Assembly (NCBI GenBank): GCA_016801845.1
Contig: CM028922.1
Span: 1,269,001 to 1,333,000 of the forward strand
Direction: 5' to 3'
Origin: Polydactylus sextarius
Lineage: Eukaryota > Chordata > Actinopteri > Polynemidae
DNA: 64,000 nucleotides
Part shown: piece by piece, positions 36,801-46,900 of the stretch
How the letters are laid out: each line of letters starts with the position of its first letter
Position numbering within the stretch: the stretch's first letter is position 1
Position numbers and translations under genes: made by a program
The notes under the pieces: generated by a model
Database searches by the model: none
What the model saw: the letters and a program-made list of their open reading frames with translations, nothing else
What the model was told of the DNA's origin: nothing

Positions 36801-39135
36801 GAGCAGGAGCTGCTGTTTCATGTAGAAATAAAAAAAAATGCAAACAGCACTCTGCAGCTGTCTAGGTCGGGATTTTTTAGAGGCTGTTTATGTGAATATA
36901 TAAACAAAGATAGAGACAAATGTATGCACATCTTTTTGGATCATGGTCACACACACACACACACGCTCACACACATGTAAAAGGCTTGATAAAGTGACCT
37001 ACGGCTCATTCGCTCCGAGCCAGGTGCTCCTATTACTCACTTTTAAACCTCCACCCACTCACATACTGAAGATGAAGATGGTTTGACCTTCAAAGAGCAG
37101 ATCACACACACAAACACACAAACACACATTCCACTTCTGAAGAGATGCTCCACTGTGAATGAGGAGCAGCTGTGTTCATTTCCTGAGGTGTGTGTGATCA
37201 GAGCTGAGTACAACGATCTGAGAGGAAATCCTGGTCAGTTTCACAGGCACAAAAAAAAAAAAAAAACAAGAAGAAAAGAAGAAAACACCAACATGTTTCT
37301 GAGCCTTAAAGTGACAGTTCGGAGTAATTTGACCGTCAACCAAGTGTACCAAGAGTTTATGAAAAATAATGAAGGTTGTTCCACATCAGCAGATTTGTCA
37401 TTTTCCTGAACAACAGGTCAATGTGTCAGTGAACAGCGAGAAAAATGATGAATCTGCTGATGTGGAACATCCTTCATCAGCAGTTATAAAACCAGACGTT
37501 GGGTAAGTCTTGTAAAACAGTGTTTTTAATAAACTCTGGGTTCACTTACTAAGTTATCAGTACTTCAGTTTATGTGTAGGGACCCTATTCATGCTACTGC
37601 TGAAGTGAAGTGATATTTTGAGCTTTATTAGTGGTTAAAAAATGACAGTTTAGATACGTTTGGCTGACTGCCCCATTTACTTTCATTGTTAACTATTTGG
37701 TTGTGAAAACAAAAGACGGTATTTGACTCATATTCATGGTGAAATAGACTCTGGTTCATGTTTATTGCTCTGAACCGTCACTTTAGTAGAAAATGTAGAG
37801 TAGATTCTTCTGACAGAAAAACATCTAATCAATATGAGAAAATAGATTATTAATTAATAAGAGTGGAGTTGAAGATTTGCAACCTGTTTCTTAAGGAGAT
37901 TATGTTTATATATAATAATGATTGATGATAATTGTTGTGCATTTGTCTGCAAGACAGAGACGGAGCTAATATAATTAAGTCAGAGCTATCAGTTGTGCTC
38001 TGATTGACGAAGGCGATCAATAAATAAACCTTTCCAGAGACAGATGTAATCATGTCTGGATCTTTTGTGCAGGCAGGTGATTGGTTGTTTGGTTAAATCT
38101 GAATAAACTTGTTTTATCTCGTGATTCAAATTAACATATTTCTCCTGTAACCGGAACCAAGTGCTGATCGTATCTTTGTGGATTGAAAACACTGAAAGTA
38201 AATTTTATGCTTCGATAAGTAACAGACATTTCCTCATTCTGTTGACAGACTGTATGTTCCTTTTAAAATGTCATTTCTATTTTGAGACAAGGTTGTGATT
38301 TTGTTTATGTTTTCTCACCTTCTATGAAGTCTGATGGTGCGTAAACTTTGCTGGTCTGACTCTTTTCTGCTGCTCCTCTGCCGTCCTGCTGGGATGACGG
38401 TGCGTTGAGGCTGTGTAGCGCCGTCTCCAACACCTCCCCGAGCTCCTCTCTCTTATCTTTCCTCACTGGTTTCTCTTCAGGGTGACGCGTCAGCCCCATC
38501 TCCAGCTGGTAGACCCTCTGCAGGGTGAAACTTTCAAACGGCACCACCGCGTATTCACTGGGCAGCCTGATACCGGCGGTCACCTCCGCCTTCGACAGCT
38601 GGCTCCTCAGGAAATCCTGGATATCGGCCTGCTGGCTCTTGGGTCCTTGAGCTTCCCCGAGACCTACTTGGGACCCGGCCCCAGCTTCCTGTCCTTCTAC
38701 TGGACCCCCGGCGGCTCTTTTCAGACTGTCCTGAACTCCTTTCAGCTGCAGGCTGCGCTCCTGTAAAGCCTCCTTCAGCTGAGCGATCTCCTTCTTCAAG
38801 GAGGAGATATGGAGGCGGTGCTGCTCCTCACGTTCTTGGAGCAAGACCTGGTACGACTTGACACCAGGTGATCCGCCGCTTTGAGCCGCTCCGACTCCAG
38901 CTCCTCCGGTCCCACCAGCTCCTGCTCCGATCCCCGGGCCCGTCCCCCCCAAGCTGGGGTTACTGTGTCCAGGACGGGGCAAACCATGACTCAGCGGAGG
39001 GTCGTCAGAGTGCGGGGGGCTGCAGGTCATCACATAGAGCAGCGATAAAGAGCAGCAGAGAAGCACCAACACGCCTCCGACGCGAGAAACCCAAGCCAAC
39101 AGTCCGCGCCGCAACATCGCTGCATGTAGCATCAA
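18456..39135 (-). CDS. csgalnact1: chondroitin sulfate N-acetylgalactosaminyltransferase 1, complete coding region
   Basis: This Golgi type II membrane enzyme adds the first GalNAc to the proteoglycan linker and helps extend chondroitin chains. Seven coding exons on the minus strand (38319-39135, 34491-34707, 31637-31738, 22075-22253, 20819-20913, 20575-20656, 18456-18745) join in frame to 593 residues; human is 532. Visible parts are a short cytosolic end and one membrane segment (about residues 11-37). A Gly/Pro/Ser-rich stem, a coiled coil (about 93-140), the DVD metal site (419-421) and the GWGGED catalytic region (506-511) follow. The C-terminus HLRKQKQNSNPKKT fits CSGALNACT1 rather than CSGALNACT2. 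Two in-frame upstream ATGs (MMLHAAMLRRG) leave the exact start uncertain by six residues. The introns hold most of the repeats in this window. Confidence 0.95.
19421..19800. repeat. degenerate minisatellite of 'acgacttttattc' units
   Basis: Some ten to twelve units of roughly 30 bp, of the type 'gtaaatttacgacttttatt', with many substitutions and both strand forms at the left end. It lies in csgalnact1 coding intron 6. Confidence 0.75.
20575..20656 (-). CDS. csgalnact1: csgalnact1 coding exon 6
   Basis: This 82-bp exon encodes VIKKDTGFWRDFGFGMTCQY and RSDFINI plus the first base of Gly. Acceptor ttccctgcag, donor ATAG|gtaaac. Confidence 0.95.
20819..20913 (-). CDS. csgalnact1: csgalnact1 coding exon 5
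   Basis: This 95-bp exon encodes KKVFYPVLFSQYNPTLIYG and SPEHIPPVEQQL. Acceptor atctcag, donor CTG|gtaaca. The R4 transposon begins about 60 bp upstream of this exon. Confidence 0.95.
20976..22012. mobile_element. R4 foldback element filling csgalnact1 coding intron 4
   Basis: About 165-bp terminal inverted arms, 20985-21150 and 21833-22005, share 'actaagtgaccagggcag' / 'ctgccccgatcacttag', the 'gtggtggtag' stretch and the 'ctctaatagtagga' end. The inside holds pieces related to R3 (21160-21240 and 21565-21800). The element occupies nearly all of the 1161-bp intron and ends about 60 bp from the coding exon at 22075. Confidence 0.8.
22075..22253 (-). CDS. csgalnact1: csgalnact1 coding exon 4 (DxD metal site)
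   Basis: This 179-bp exon encodes EVNFKNYTLLQLDEEFSRGR, then GLDVGARAWKGGNVLLFFC, then DVDIYFTADFLNSCRLNTQS. The DVD triad binds the divalent cation and UDP-sugar in this family. Acceptor tatctgcag, donor TCTG|gtgaga. Confidence 0.95.
22843..23487 (-). mobile_element. R3 element, minus-strand copy
   Basis: A roughly 640-bp block whose reverse complement reads closely with 29329-29948. Shared marks are 'gtgatcgttggcgacttg', 'gtgttcacactacaag', 'ccaatcagaggaggga' (as its complement) and the 'atgatcattaactgatgatt' end. No coding frame. It lies in csgalnact1 coding intron 3. Confidence 0.85.
24890..25320. repeat. T-rich low-complexity tract (TTTATTTT)
   Basis: About 430 bp of nearly pure T/A of 'tttatttttattt' type on the plus strand. 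It lies in csgalnact1 coding intron 3. Confidence 0.8.
25591..25626. repeat. GTT microsatellite
   Basis: About 12 GTT units; the leucine run open over it is an artefact. Confidence 0.95.
25987..26027. repeat. CA microsatellite
   Basis: About 20 CA units. Confidence 0.95.
26446..26874. mobile_element. R5 foldback element
   Basis: Arms 26446-26586 and 26728-26874 are inverted copies sharing 'ctgtcacacacctctgttgg', 'ttctgacgccttcgtcaac' and the 'gagtagagaccagtag' end. The loop is about 140 bp. A single arm recurs at 35457-35572. The end sequence overlaps the R2 terminus, so R2 and R5 may be one superfamily. Confidence 0.8.
27178..27716 (+). mobile_element. R2 element, longest copy
   Basis: Begins with 'gtctcttctccaccacgtgg'. 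An 11-bp tandem lead (ggactctact, about six units at 27210-27280) follows, then the conserved body, ending 'gagtagagaccagtagatga'. The lead end and the tail are inverted (tctactggactctactcag / ctgagtagagaccagtaga), which suggests terminal inverted repeats of a non-autonomous DNA transposon. A 60-codon open stretch (VNVVSGVKLLRRHDTKTS and onward) is shared by other copies but matches no protein I recognise. It lies in csgalnact1 coding intron 3. Confidence 0.8.
29329..29948 (+). mobile_element. R3 element, plus-strand copy
   Basis: Inverted partner of 22843-23487 with the same ends, 'gtgaatcatcagttaatgat' at the left and 'actcactgatcaatggtga' at the right. One short internal deletion is visible near 29700 (the 'cagactaaaccgct' neighbourhood of the other copy is longer). 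Both copies are in the same intron. Confidence 0.85.
30525..30565. repeat. GT microsatellite
   Basis: About 20 GT units. Confidence 0.95.
30755..30787. repeat. AT microsatellite
   Basis: About 16 AT units. Confidence 0.95.
31637..31738 (-). CDS. csgalnact1: csgalnact1 coding exon 3
   Basis: This 102-bp exon encodes EVCVRQDGRVHLTVVYFGKE and QMNEVRSTLENTS between split Arg codons. Acceptor caaacag, donor AG|gtgggt. Confidence 0.94.
32066..32665. mobile_element. R6 element, copy 1 ('gcgccacct' arms)
   Basis: The left arm near 32136-32172 (gccacacctacaggtggcgc) is inverted in the right arm near 32541-32582 (gcgccacctatgggtgtggc). The outer ends start 'aaggctacagccacac', similar to copy 2. A CAT trinucleotide run (32196-32223) sits inside. 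It lies in csgalnact1 coding intron 2. Confidence 0.65.
32757..33119. mobile_element. R6 element, copy 2
   Basis: Begins 'aaggctacgtcctcacgaca' and ends 'cgtcgcgtggatgtagtcg', a terminal inverted pair. It contains 'cagcgccacctataggtg' as in copy 1. Short open frames here are repeat-derived and not genes. Confidence 0.65.
33300..33337. repeat. CAG microsatellite
   Basis: About 12 CAG units in csgalnact1 coding intron 2, read as CTG in the pre-mRNA. Confidence 0.95.
33786..33823. repeat. GT microsatellite
   Basis: About 18 GT units in csgalnact1 coding intron 2. Confidence 0.95.
34491..34707 (-). CDS. csgalnact1: csgalnact1 coding exon 2
   Basis: This 217-bp exon encodes ITRTEKDKGTLYELTF, then FRRLVLFRPFGPLMKVRNE, then LINIIVPLSRRTDKFKHFM, ending AG|gtgaga with a split Arg. 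It is the beginning of the catalytic fold. Acceptor cacctgtcag. Confidence 0.95.
34855..35800. mobile_element. composite of R4-type ends around R2 and R5 pieces
   Basis: 34858-34940 and 35724-35797 are inverted to each other (acatgtgaacctatatcc / ggatgtaggttcacatg). Between them lie the R2 body (34946-35354), an R5 arm (35457-35572) and an R4 inner arm (35595-35720). It lies in csgalnact1 coding intron 1. Confidence 0.7.
34946..35354 (+). mobile_element. R2 element, copy without tandem lead
   Basis: Body of R2 from 'ttggttcctcctccacgtga' to 'agtagagaccagtagatgat', differing from the 27-kb copy by only a few substitutions by eye (cagcctgtg for cagcttgtg, gttcatgtcac for gttcacgtcac). It lies in csgalnact1 coding intron 1 between R4-type ends (34855-34945 and 35718-35800) and next to an R5 piece. 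Confidence 0.8.
37308..37790. mobile_element. R1 foldback element, copy 4
   Basis: Ends read aaagtgacagttcgga (37309) and ctgaaccgtcacttta (about 37785), an inverted terminal pair. The inner part contains a foldback 'cacatcagcagat' / 'atctgctgatgtgg' and the full right arm and core of R1. It lies in csgalnact1 coding intron 1, about 530 bp from exon 1. Confidence 0.8.
38319..39135 (-). CDS. csgalnact1: csgalnact1 coding exon 1 (anchor, stem, coiled coil)
   Basis: This 817-bp coding part holds the anchor (RRGLLAWVSRVGGVLVLLCC), a Gly-rich stretch at about residues 62-92, and a coiled coil from LLQEREEQHR to KGVQDSL. The conserved segments AEVTAGIRLPSEYAVVPFES and GLTRHPEEKPVRKDKREE follow, ending APSDFIE and donor G|gtgaga. 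Human starts M-x-RRGLLAW, so the third Met (39117) may be the true start. The GC content is much higher than in the surroundings. Confidence 0.93.
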
Positions 39136-40625
39136 AACTCAGCCCTCTCAGTTAAATAACCATCCACACACACAAAGACAGAGAGTTGTATCATGTAACC
39201 TCACACACTCCAGCCTCTATGATAAGAGTCCATTTGTGATTATGTTCCATCACCCAGTGAGGAGGCGGCTACTTATCAGTGTGGGGTTATTTAACTGAAT
39301 TAGGTCATTGCCTCTCCACTGCCTGAGATTGTAACTTGTTTTGTCGCTGACAAAATAAATGTATGAGGGTCACATGCTTTCAGAAAACACTTTCCCCGTC
39401 TCCGCCGGTCCATTTAGCTCCATGGTGCGTTAGAGGACTGTCTCTAACGTTGTTATATCATCTTATTAACCACATGTGACTCATTTGTTTACATGTGCTC
39501 TGACTCTCCGACCGTCAGACGGTCCATAATGTCGTCCTCTTCCCGTCCGCTCGCTGGCGTCCGCGGGTGATGCATTCAGAAATTATGTTACGATCCACGG
39601 GAAAGCAAATCCTCAGGGATCAGCAGGAGTTTCTTCATGTTGCTTTGCTGAGAGAGAAAAACATGGAAAAAAAAGGAGAGGTTTGTCATTAACATCTTGA
39701 CCTCCACTGACTGACTCCACATCATTACTCTTAGTTGTGTCAGTTGTTGAAAGTACAACAAATCAGAAACATGCCAGACGTGTTAGTTTAGGACGGCGCA
39801 AAGTTTTAACTGTCTACGCCAAACTAAGCATTTCTCCAGGAAAACAATGTTGTCACTGGTGTGTGTGAATATGAGGTACTGTGTGCCTTTAAAAGTGTGG
39901 TTATTATGAGCATGTGTTCAATAGGTACACGGCAAAAAACAGGGACATATACATCTGCAGTATATACACTGTTAGTGGATAAAACATCATACTGTACCCT
40001 ATTTATTTACATATATATATATATAAAACTTTATTTAACCAAACTGTCCTGGAGAGAGATCTTTGTCTATTTAAAACCCACAACATTCAAGATTTATTCT
40101 TAACTGACATGACAGAAAGGCAGCATTCCCAGGTTTATTTTAAACCATAAGATGCTACAGTTTTTCTTCCCACACTCTAAAATAACAATAAAAAAAAACA
40201 TTTAAAGTAGATTAATCAGGCTTTAAGTGGGATTATGATGTATGTTCAAGTTCAGAGTAGACCACAAAACTGTAATATATTTCCCAAGATGTCAAACAAT
40301 CCCTCCAAGAAATATACAAAACAAAAAAAATCAATTAAGTAGAATTAAACTCTGTGTGTTTCTTTTTTTTTTTTTTTTTTTTTTACAGATCTTGCACTAA
40401 TTACATTATTTTTTTCTAAACAAGCACAGGGTGTTTTTATATAAATAAATAAAAGTGCATATGCACATTCTTTCCTGCTGAAAGTGATTTCTTGCCACAA
40501 ACAGAACAGAGTGATGATGGGTCGACTGCCAAGAGCCATCGTTATGTTTACAAGACAAGAGGATGAAATACGCCCTCGCAGCTGGACGCTACAGTGACTT
40601 GTTATCAGAAATGCGACGAGATGTG

Positions 40626-41024
40626 CTGGCTTGATTTGAGGGGAGCTAACTGGTTAGCATGCTACAGTGATATGAACTGAATTAAGGTGATGGTTTGGAG
40701 TAATATGAAACCTTTACTTCACCATGAATACGAGTCAAACTCCCCTTTTTTGAGCTTTATTAGTGGTTAAAAAATGACAATTTAGATACGTTTTGCTGAC
40801 TGCCCCATTTACTTTCATTGTTAACTATTTGGTTGTGAAAACAAAAGACCGTTAAACTCAATATTACTTCAACCAACGTAACATATCTTGAGGGGGAGTT
40901 TGACTTGAGTATTCATGGTGAAATAGACTCTGGTTCATGTTAGTCCAGATTATCACTTTAATATAGTTTATATCAGTGTAGCATGTTAACCAGTTAGCTC
41001 CCCTCAAATCAAGCTGGCACATCT
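40626..41024. mobile_element. R1-type element with 45-bp outer inverted repeats, copy 5
   Basis: The outer ends 40628-40672 and 40977-41022 are inverted copies containing 'gaggggagctaactggttag'. Inside are the R1 ends (ggtgatggtttggagt and its partner) and the R1 core, but the long loop arms are absent. The outer repeat belongs either to a host element into which R1 jumped or to an extended family member. An R2 copy starts 20 bp further on. Confidence 0.75.
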
Positions 41025-41043
41025 TGTCACATTTCATGGTGAA

Positions 41044-41488
41044 TATTGTCTCTTCTCCACCACGTGGTTGTGTCTCTACTCTACTGGACTCTACTGGACT
41101 CTACTGGACTCTACTGGACTCTACTCAGTCTGGTAGCAGACACGTTGTTTTCCATCACAGTTTGGTTCCTCCTCCACGTGAATGTGGTGAGTGGAGTCAA
41201 ACTGCTGCGACGTCACGACACTAAAACATCAGTAAACATTAATGGACATGGAGGAGATGCTGTACTTGTTGCTGGGTTAGCTTACGACCAGGTAGCTACG
41301 ACGATGGCTATCACTCTTGTCCTGTTTAAAAATGGAGCTTGATTATTTTGTTGACGCTCTCTCAACTCAACTGGCGTCTGGTGGCAGCTTGTGAAGACAC
41401 TCCCTCTGACCAATCAGTGGCCGGCGTCTGTTCACGTCACGTTTTAGTATCGACTCAGCTCCATTGGTTCCTCCACAGAGTAGGAACA
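41044..41488 (+). mobile_element. R2 element, 3'-truncated copy
   Basis: Starts with 'gtctcttctccaccacgtgg' and the 11-bp tandem lead (41078-41125). It continues identically by eye to the 27-kb copy until 'ctccacagagtaggaac', where it stops. It lies upstream of the csgalnact1 start codon, in a presumed 5' intron. Confidence 0.8.
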
Positions 41489-43008
41489 CAAAGTATGAAC
41501 TCAATCATCTATTATCTGCAAGTCTGGATTTTCCCTCTAACCTGCTAATGTACTGTGGGTTTATTAGGGTTTTTTTCCCTCTTCTTTTTTTTTTTTTTTT
41601 AACAGAAAACAGCTGCAGCCGGAAGAAACACAAGAGCGTTGAAAACGGTGAAAATTTGAGGTCAAACAGCTGAAAAACTGAGTCACTTTTTAAATGCGAC
41701 AGAATGAAAGTTATTCCAGTTCATCCTGAATTTATTAAACCTGTTGATTTTCTAAATAGTGTGCTTTTTCAATAATAAAAAAAAACTCAAGATAAGCTTT
41801 ATGTGGGGCGACTGCAGGAGCACAAAGCAGGAAATTTGAGACACCTGTTCAGGAAAACCCAACACCAATAAAAATCAAACATGATTATTTAGCTGCTGGT
41901 GTTCCTGTGTTGCAGCCGTGCCCATTCCCATGAGACACTGAACAACCAGAGCTGAATCAACGCATTCATCGCCGGTGAGACTCAGTGGTTTGAGTGCAAG
42001 TCGCTGCTCATAAATCACACACCGGTTTCCTTCTCTAGTGATGAATCTTTACGCTCATAACTGTGACTGGCTTTGCCACCAAGGATCTTTACTCCTATTG
42101 TGTTTGTGTGATATATTTGGCGGTTTGTTTCTAAAAGCAGCATGTTTTCCAACAGCGTCACAAGGGAAGAAACACAGATACAGAGATGCACCGTTATTAT
42201 CTCACTACATCAGTAGTGAGATAGTTTCGCATTTAGCGCCGAATAGAGTAGCAATAATCAATCATTTGACATTTATTCTGTTATTTACTTTCTTGCCAAG
42301 AGTTAGACAAGTTAGATTAATACCACACTTCAATCAATACACTAAATATATTAAGGTGGAGCCAAGAGACGGATAATTTATCTATCTTAAGATTAGATGC
42401 ATGAGGAGACGGTGAGCTCGACTCTGTCCAGAGGTTATAAAAGCCTGGCTGCGCTTTGTTTTCCATTTTCTGACATTTTATAAATGATTAATTAAGAGGA
42501 AAAAGTAAACATGTAGTTGACTTTACATCAGGTTACTGTACAATAATGTGTTAAGTTTAAATTTCTCTCTGTAACTGGAAAACATCAGAGTCTTTCTGTA
42601 GTTAAAAATGCAAAGTGGTGCATTAGCTTCTCAATAAGACAGCAAACTGTCCTTCACAATGTCATAGCTAAGTGCTCTCATTTGTGGTCACTGGTATTAG
42701 TGAAAGCGTAGAGTGTGTGTGTGTGTGTGTGTGTTACAGGAAGTCGTGGATCTGGGAAAGAAAAAGTCATCTGGGAGGAGAAGTGATGTAATTATTTTAA
42801 GGAGTTTTTCTCGGTCTAAGATCACATGGGAATAAAAACTAATGAGCGTGTTTGTGAGAGCGACGTGACGTGAAAACGCTGCCGCAGCGTTAATGTCACG
42901 CCGTGTTTTTTTTCCTGAGGATTTATGTCTCCATATAAATGACATCATGAGGATTTTTCTGTAATTGAAAGGATGATGCTTCATCACATCAGCCACGTTT
43001 TATCCCCA

Positions 43009-43045
43009 CTCCTCCTCCTCCTCCTCCTCCTCCTCCTCCTCCTCC
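43009..43045. repeat. TCC microsatellite
   Basis: About 12 TCC units; on the minus strand a GGA tract just past the candidate 57-bp exon. Confidence 0.95.
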
Positions 43046-43063
43046 AAGCGCTAACTCACTCAC

Positions 43064-43120
43064 CCACTTTCTCCCCCCGAGCACCTTCTCCTCAAACATT
43101 TTCAGTCGGCAGTGGAGGTC
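43064..43120 (-). other. candidate 57-bp exon, 19 codons
   Basis: On the minus strand an acceptor tctctccagcag is followed by 57 bp (exactly 19 open codons, DLHCRLKMFEEKVLGGRKW) and a donor TGG|gtgagt. It lies beside a TCC repeat in the presumed 5' intron of csgalnact1. I cannot tie it to a gene; it could be a chance match. Confidence 0.3.
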
Positions 43121-46100
43121 CTGCTGGAGAGACGCCCTGTCTCTCCTGATTCAGCCGTCTGTTGGAGCACAGTCCAGTATTCACTCCTGCCATATACTAA
43201 TCCTTTCATTAGGCTCTGGCTTCTGGCAGCCTCGTAAAAAGAGCTGACTGTGTAGAGAGTCAAGAGAGACCAGGACTGATACACACACAGATACATTTAC
43301 AGATACGTACTGTAACACTGAAACAACATCCACATATGTTCACTCACATTCGCACCTCAGCGTCACTTATATAAAACAATATCGACTATTTGGCCATAAA
43401 AATATTCGTTTATGAGAACGTTATCGCCGTATCGTTTTTTTTAGAGCATATCACAATTATTAGTACTAATAGTTAAAGTTAATCTATACTCGTCTGTATC
43501 TGTAGACACGCAGAGTTTTCTGCTTCACTTCGTAGCTCGTGTGACGACTTCGCCGACGGAGACCGCAGGGCTGTGATTGGTCCGCTAGGATTACATCACC
43601 TCAATAAAACGATTTGTTGCTCAATATCGATGAAACAAAAGTCTTCTCTTGGTCATTGTTCATCGTGTGTGGAGGAACAAGGCCGGTGAGGCGGCAAAAA
43701 ATAAAGAATCAACAGCAGTCGATAACCGCCCCCTACTGTTCTGGTGTTGAACTGCTTTGCGACACTCAAAAGGTTCACGGCTGCGTTGATACGACTGCGT
43801 GGCCACGAATAATAACAACGTGTTTAAACATTTTAAATTCAGCATCAAACGACGATCTTAAAGTGATGGTCCAGAGTTTTTTCCTCAAGATGTCATCGAC
43901 AGTAAAACAACTTAAGTAATGAAGTGACTTCATCAACAATCGTTATGTTCAGACACGTTGGTTTGTCTGTAGGATCCCTCTCCTCACTACCACAAGTCAC
44001 ATGTTAGTTTGAGTCTGACACTGGTTTAAAACATAGACATTTGTCTCAGCTCAACTCTATGTCCCTCACATTGTCGTTATGACTCTTTAGGCTGAATTTA
44101 TAAAACACAAACTCATCTGATTGATGTGATGTTTCTACCAACACAAAGTATCAACTCATTATCATCTGGAAACAGACCCAGAACGACTGGGACTGTAACT
44201 GTAATTAAAATAAACCTTCACTAACTATCAACTTCAAAAGGTAAGTCATTGCATAATTTGGTTTCTTTGTGTCTAAGTGGTAAAAAAAATTCTATTATTG
44301 CTTCAGTGAAGAACCAAGGAAGTAAAGATTTCCAGTAAATCCGAACTGACACTGTTTATCTGAGAGGAAATTACGCCATTCGACTGTGTGTGACTTTTGT
44401 TTTGGCACCTTATCCTGACTTCACCCATTACAACAACATGTTTTCTCTATTTTAGAGCACGTTCACAGATTCAATAGAGACAAAACTCTCAAGATGAATT
44501 GGAACAGTTCCTGTTTGGGACTGTGACTTCCCTGTTTTAGCTTGTAAACACCACCACCTGATAAGAGCTTCCTGCTGGTTTTGTTTGTTTGTTTTAACAC
44601 AACTTCTATAAAACATTTCATTTGATCAAGAACCATACGATAGAAACTGAGCTGAACCTGGATAAAAAGTAAACAGAGGATGCACTTCCTTCGCTTCCTG
44701 AGATGACATAACTGATAAATGTGTTTTGCAGCTCATCACATACTTCATTCCCTCTGACTAGAAATAGATGCAGAGATGCTGGAGTGACTGTGTCAGACAG
44801 AGAGAAAATAAATAAAATAATCAAGCTGTCATAAAGAAGAAGAAAGTGAATGATTTAAAATCCGATGGTCAGAGATGTTACTGAAGCAGAGTTATGCAGC
44901 GTCTAGTTCAGCCACGGAAATCACTTCCTCCCGTCTGGCTGCAGCTTCCTTCCCACACGGCGAGTGTGTGTGTGTGTGTGTGTGTTTGTATCATAGCACC
45001 AAGTATATCCAGAATTTCTTCTTCTTCTCAGTCCTATGATGCCTCATTTCTGGTCAACAGTCACACTAGTGCAGCAGAAATCACACACAGGTGATAGATT
45101 ATCTACATAGAGCTGCAGCTCTACACAGGTCAAACTTTAAAATGTCTGATGTATTTGAGAAACAACCTCCGGTGACCTGCGACTCTCATCGTGACAAAAC
45201 GTTCAATCTCAGAGCTGCTGCCGCGCAGATTTAAAAGAAGAGATTCTCTTTATTCTCTCTGCTGGTGTTTTAATATATTCAACCCCATATATTCACCGAC
45301 AGCGTCTGAAGGCAGACGCTCATCGCTGAGGCATTAATTGAGAGAACGAGTGTGTGTGAAATAGAGAAACAGCCGGTAGAAAACAGAGACCAAAGGGCTC
45401 AAAAATTTAAAAAAAAAGCCACAGACAAAAAACCGTGCGTATCAGCTTTAATGGATCTCGTTAGTGTATTTCAGCTCTTAAATTGCAAATTCTACACTTC
45501 ACGTTTTTCATTTCCAAATACATGGTCAAGAGTTTTATATTTTAAAACATCTTTGCTCCCAGTGATCCTACGAGCAGCAGCAGCAGCAGCAGACTAATGA
45601 AACTTGTGTGACTTGTGTAATCTGTCTCAGTGAATGTCAAGTCATAATGATAACGGCGAAGTTAATCAGTTTAAAGGGAAATTAATTTAGTGTTGCTCGT
45701 CCATAAACTTTGGGAGGAAGGGAGGTGAGCTTGGAGATTGAAAAATTTAAATAATATTAGTTCATGCTGAAGCTGTTTTTCTATATTTATTATTATTCTC
45801 ATCAGCACAGATCTAGTAAAACCAATACACTGCAATAGATCTGCTCAGTGTGATCAAATCATAAACACTGCAGCTACACGGAGCAGTTCACCCACAGTCG
45901 CACGTATCACAAAGCAAACAAAAGAACATAAATTTAGTTAGTATGAATATAATTAAAGACAGATATGAACACATCTGTCACTTGTTTTAGAATAAATACA
46001 TCTTAAAATATCAAGACTAATGTCCCCAAAAACAATAAACATCTATATTTCACTCTGAGCAACAATGAGACCTTTTTACCAACAGACAATTTGACTTATT

Positions 46101-46208
46101 TATATATAAAATCACAGCTTAGATCCACTAAATGTTAAATGCCCCGTTCATACCCGGCATCAACATGAATCATGGGTAACGTGATCATAGTTGAACAGTT
46201 TTTAAGTT

Positions 46209-46900
46209 GTAAATTCCCCCTCAAGATATTTTACGTTGGCTAAAGTAAAATCCAGTTTGACCATCTTTTGTTTTCACTATGAACGTGCTGGGGGCCGTAA
46301 ATAAATCACCATTTTTTAACCACTAATAAAGCTCAAAATATCACTTCACTTCAGCAGTAGCATGAATAGGGTCCCTACACATAAACTGAAGGACTGATAA
46401 CTTAGTAATAAACCTTTTCCTCCATCATCTACTGGTCTCTACTCAGTCTCTAGTGTTTCCACTTGGTTCTAGTTCCTGGTTCCAGCTACTGTTTTAGTTC
46501 CTACTCTGTGGAGGAACCAATGGAGCTGAGTCGATACTAAAACGTGACGTGAACAGACGCCGGCCACTGATTGGTCAGAGGGAGTGTCTTCACAAGCTGC
46601 CACCAGACGCCAGTTGAGTTGAGAGAGCGTCAACAAAATAATCAAGCTCCATTTTTAAACAGGACAAGAGTGATAGCCATCGTAACATCCTTCATCAGCA
46701 GTTGTTACAAAAACAGTGAAGTGATATTTTGAGCTTTATTAGTGGTTAAAAAATGACAATTTAGATACGTTTGGCTGACTGCCCCATTTACTTTCATTGT
46801 TAACTATTTGGTTGTAAAAACAAAAGACGGTCAAACTGGATATTACTTCAACCAACGTAACATGACGTAACATCTGTTGAGGAGTTTGACTAAATCAATC
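46209..46900. mobile_element. R1 element split by an R2 insertion
   Basis: 46209-46410 holds the left R1 arm in reverse orientation. 46690-46895 holds the opposite arm and core. Between them at 46413-46684 lies a minus-strand R2 copy. The order shows that R2 arrived after R1. Confidence 0.75.
46413..46684 (-). mobile_element. R2 element, truncated minus-strand copy
   Basis: Reverse complement of the 3' part of R2, from 'actgagtagagaccagtaga' to 'cgatggctatcactc'. It matches the 27.2-27.7 kb and 34.9-35.4 kb copies almost base for base by eye. It is nested in an R1 element. Confidence 0.8.

Noticed and set aside
38482..39155. Plus-strand frames across csgalnact1 exon 1
   Set aside because: Antisense shadows of a GC-rich exon.
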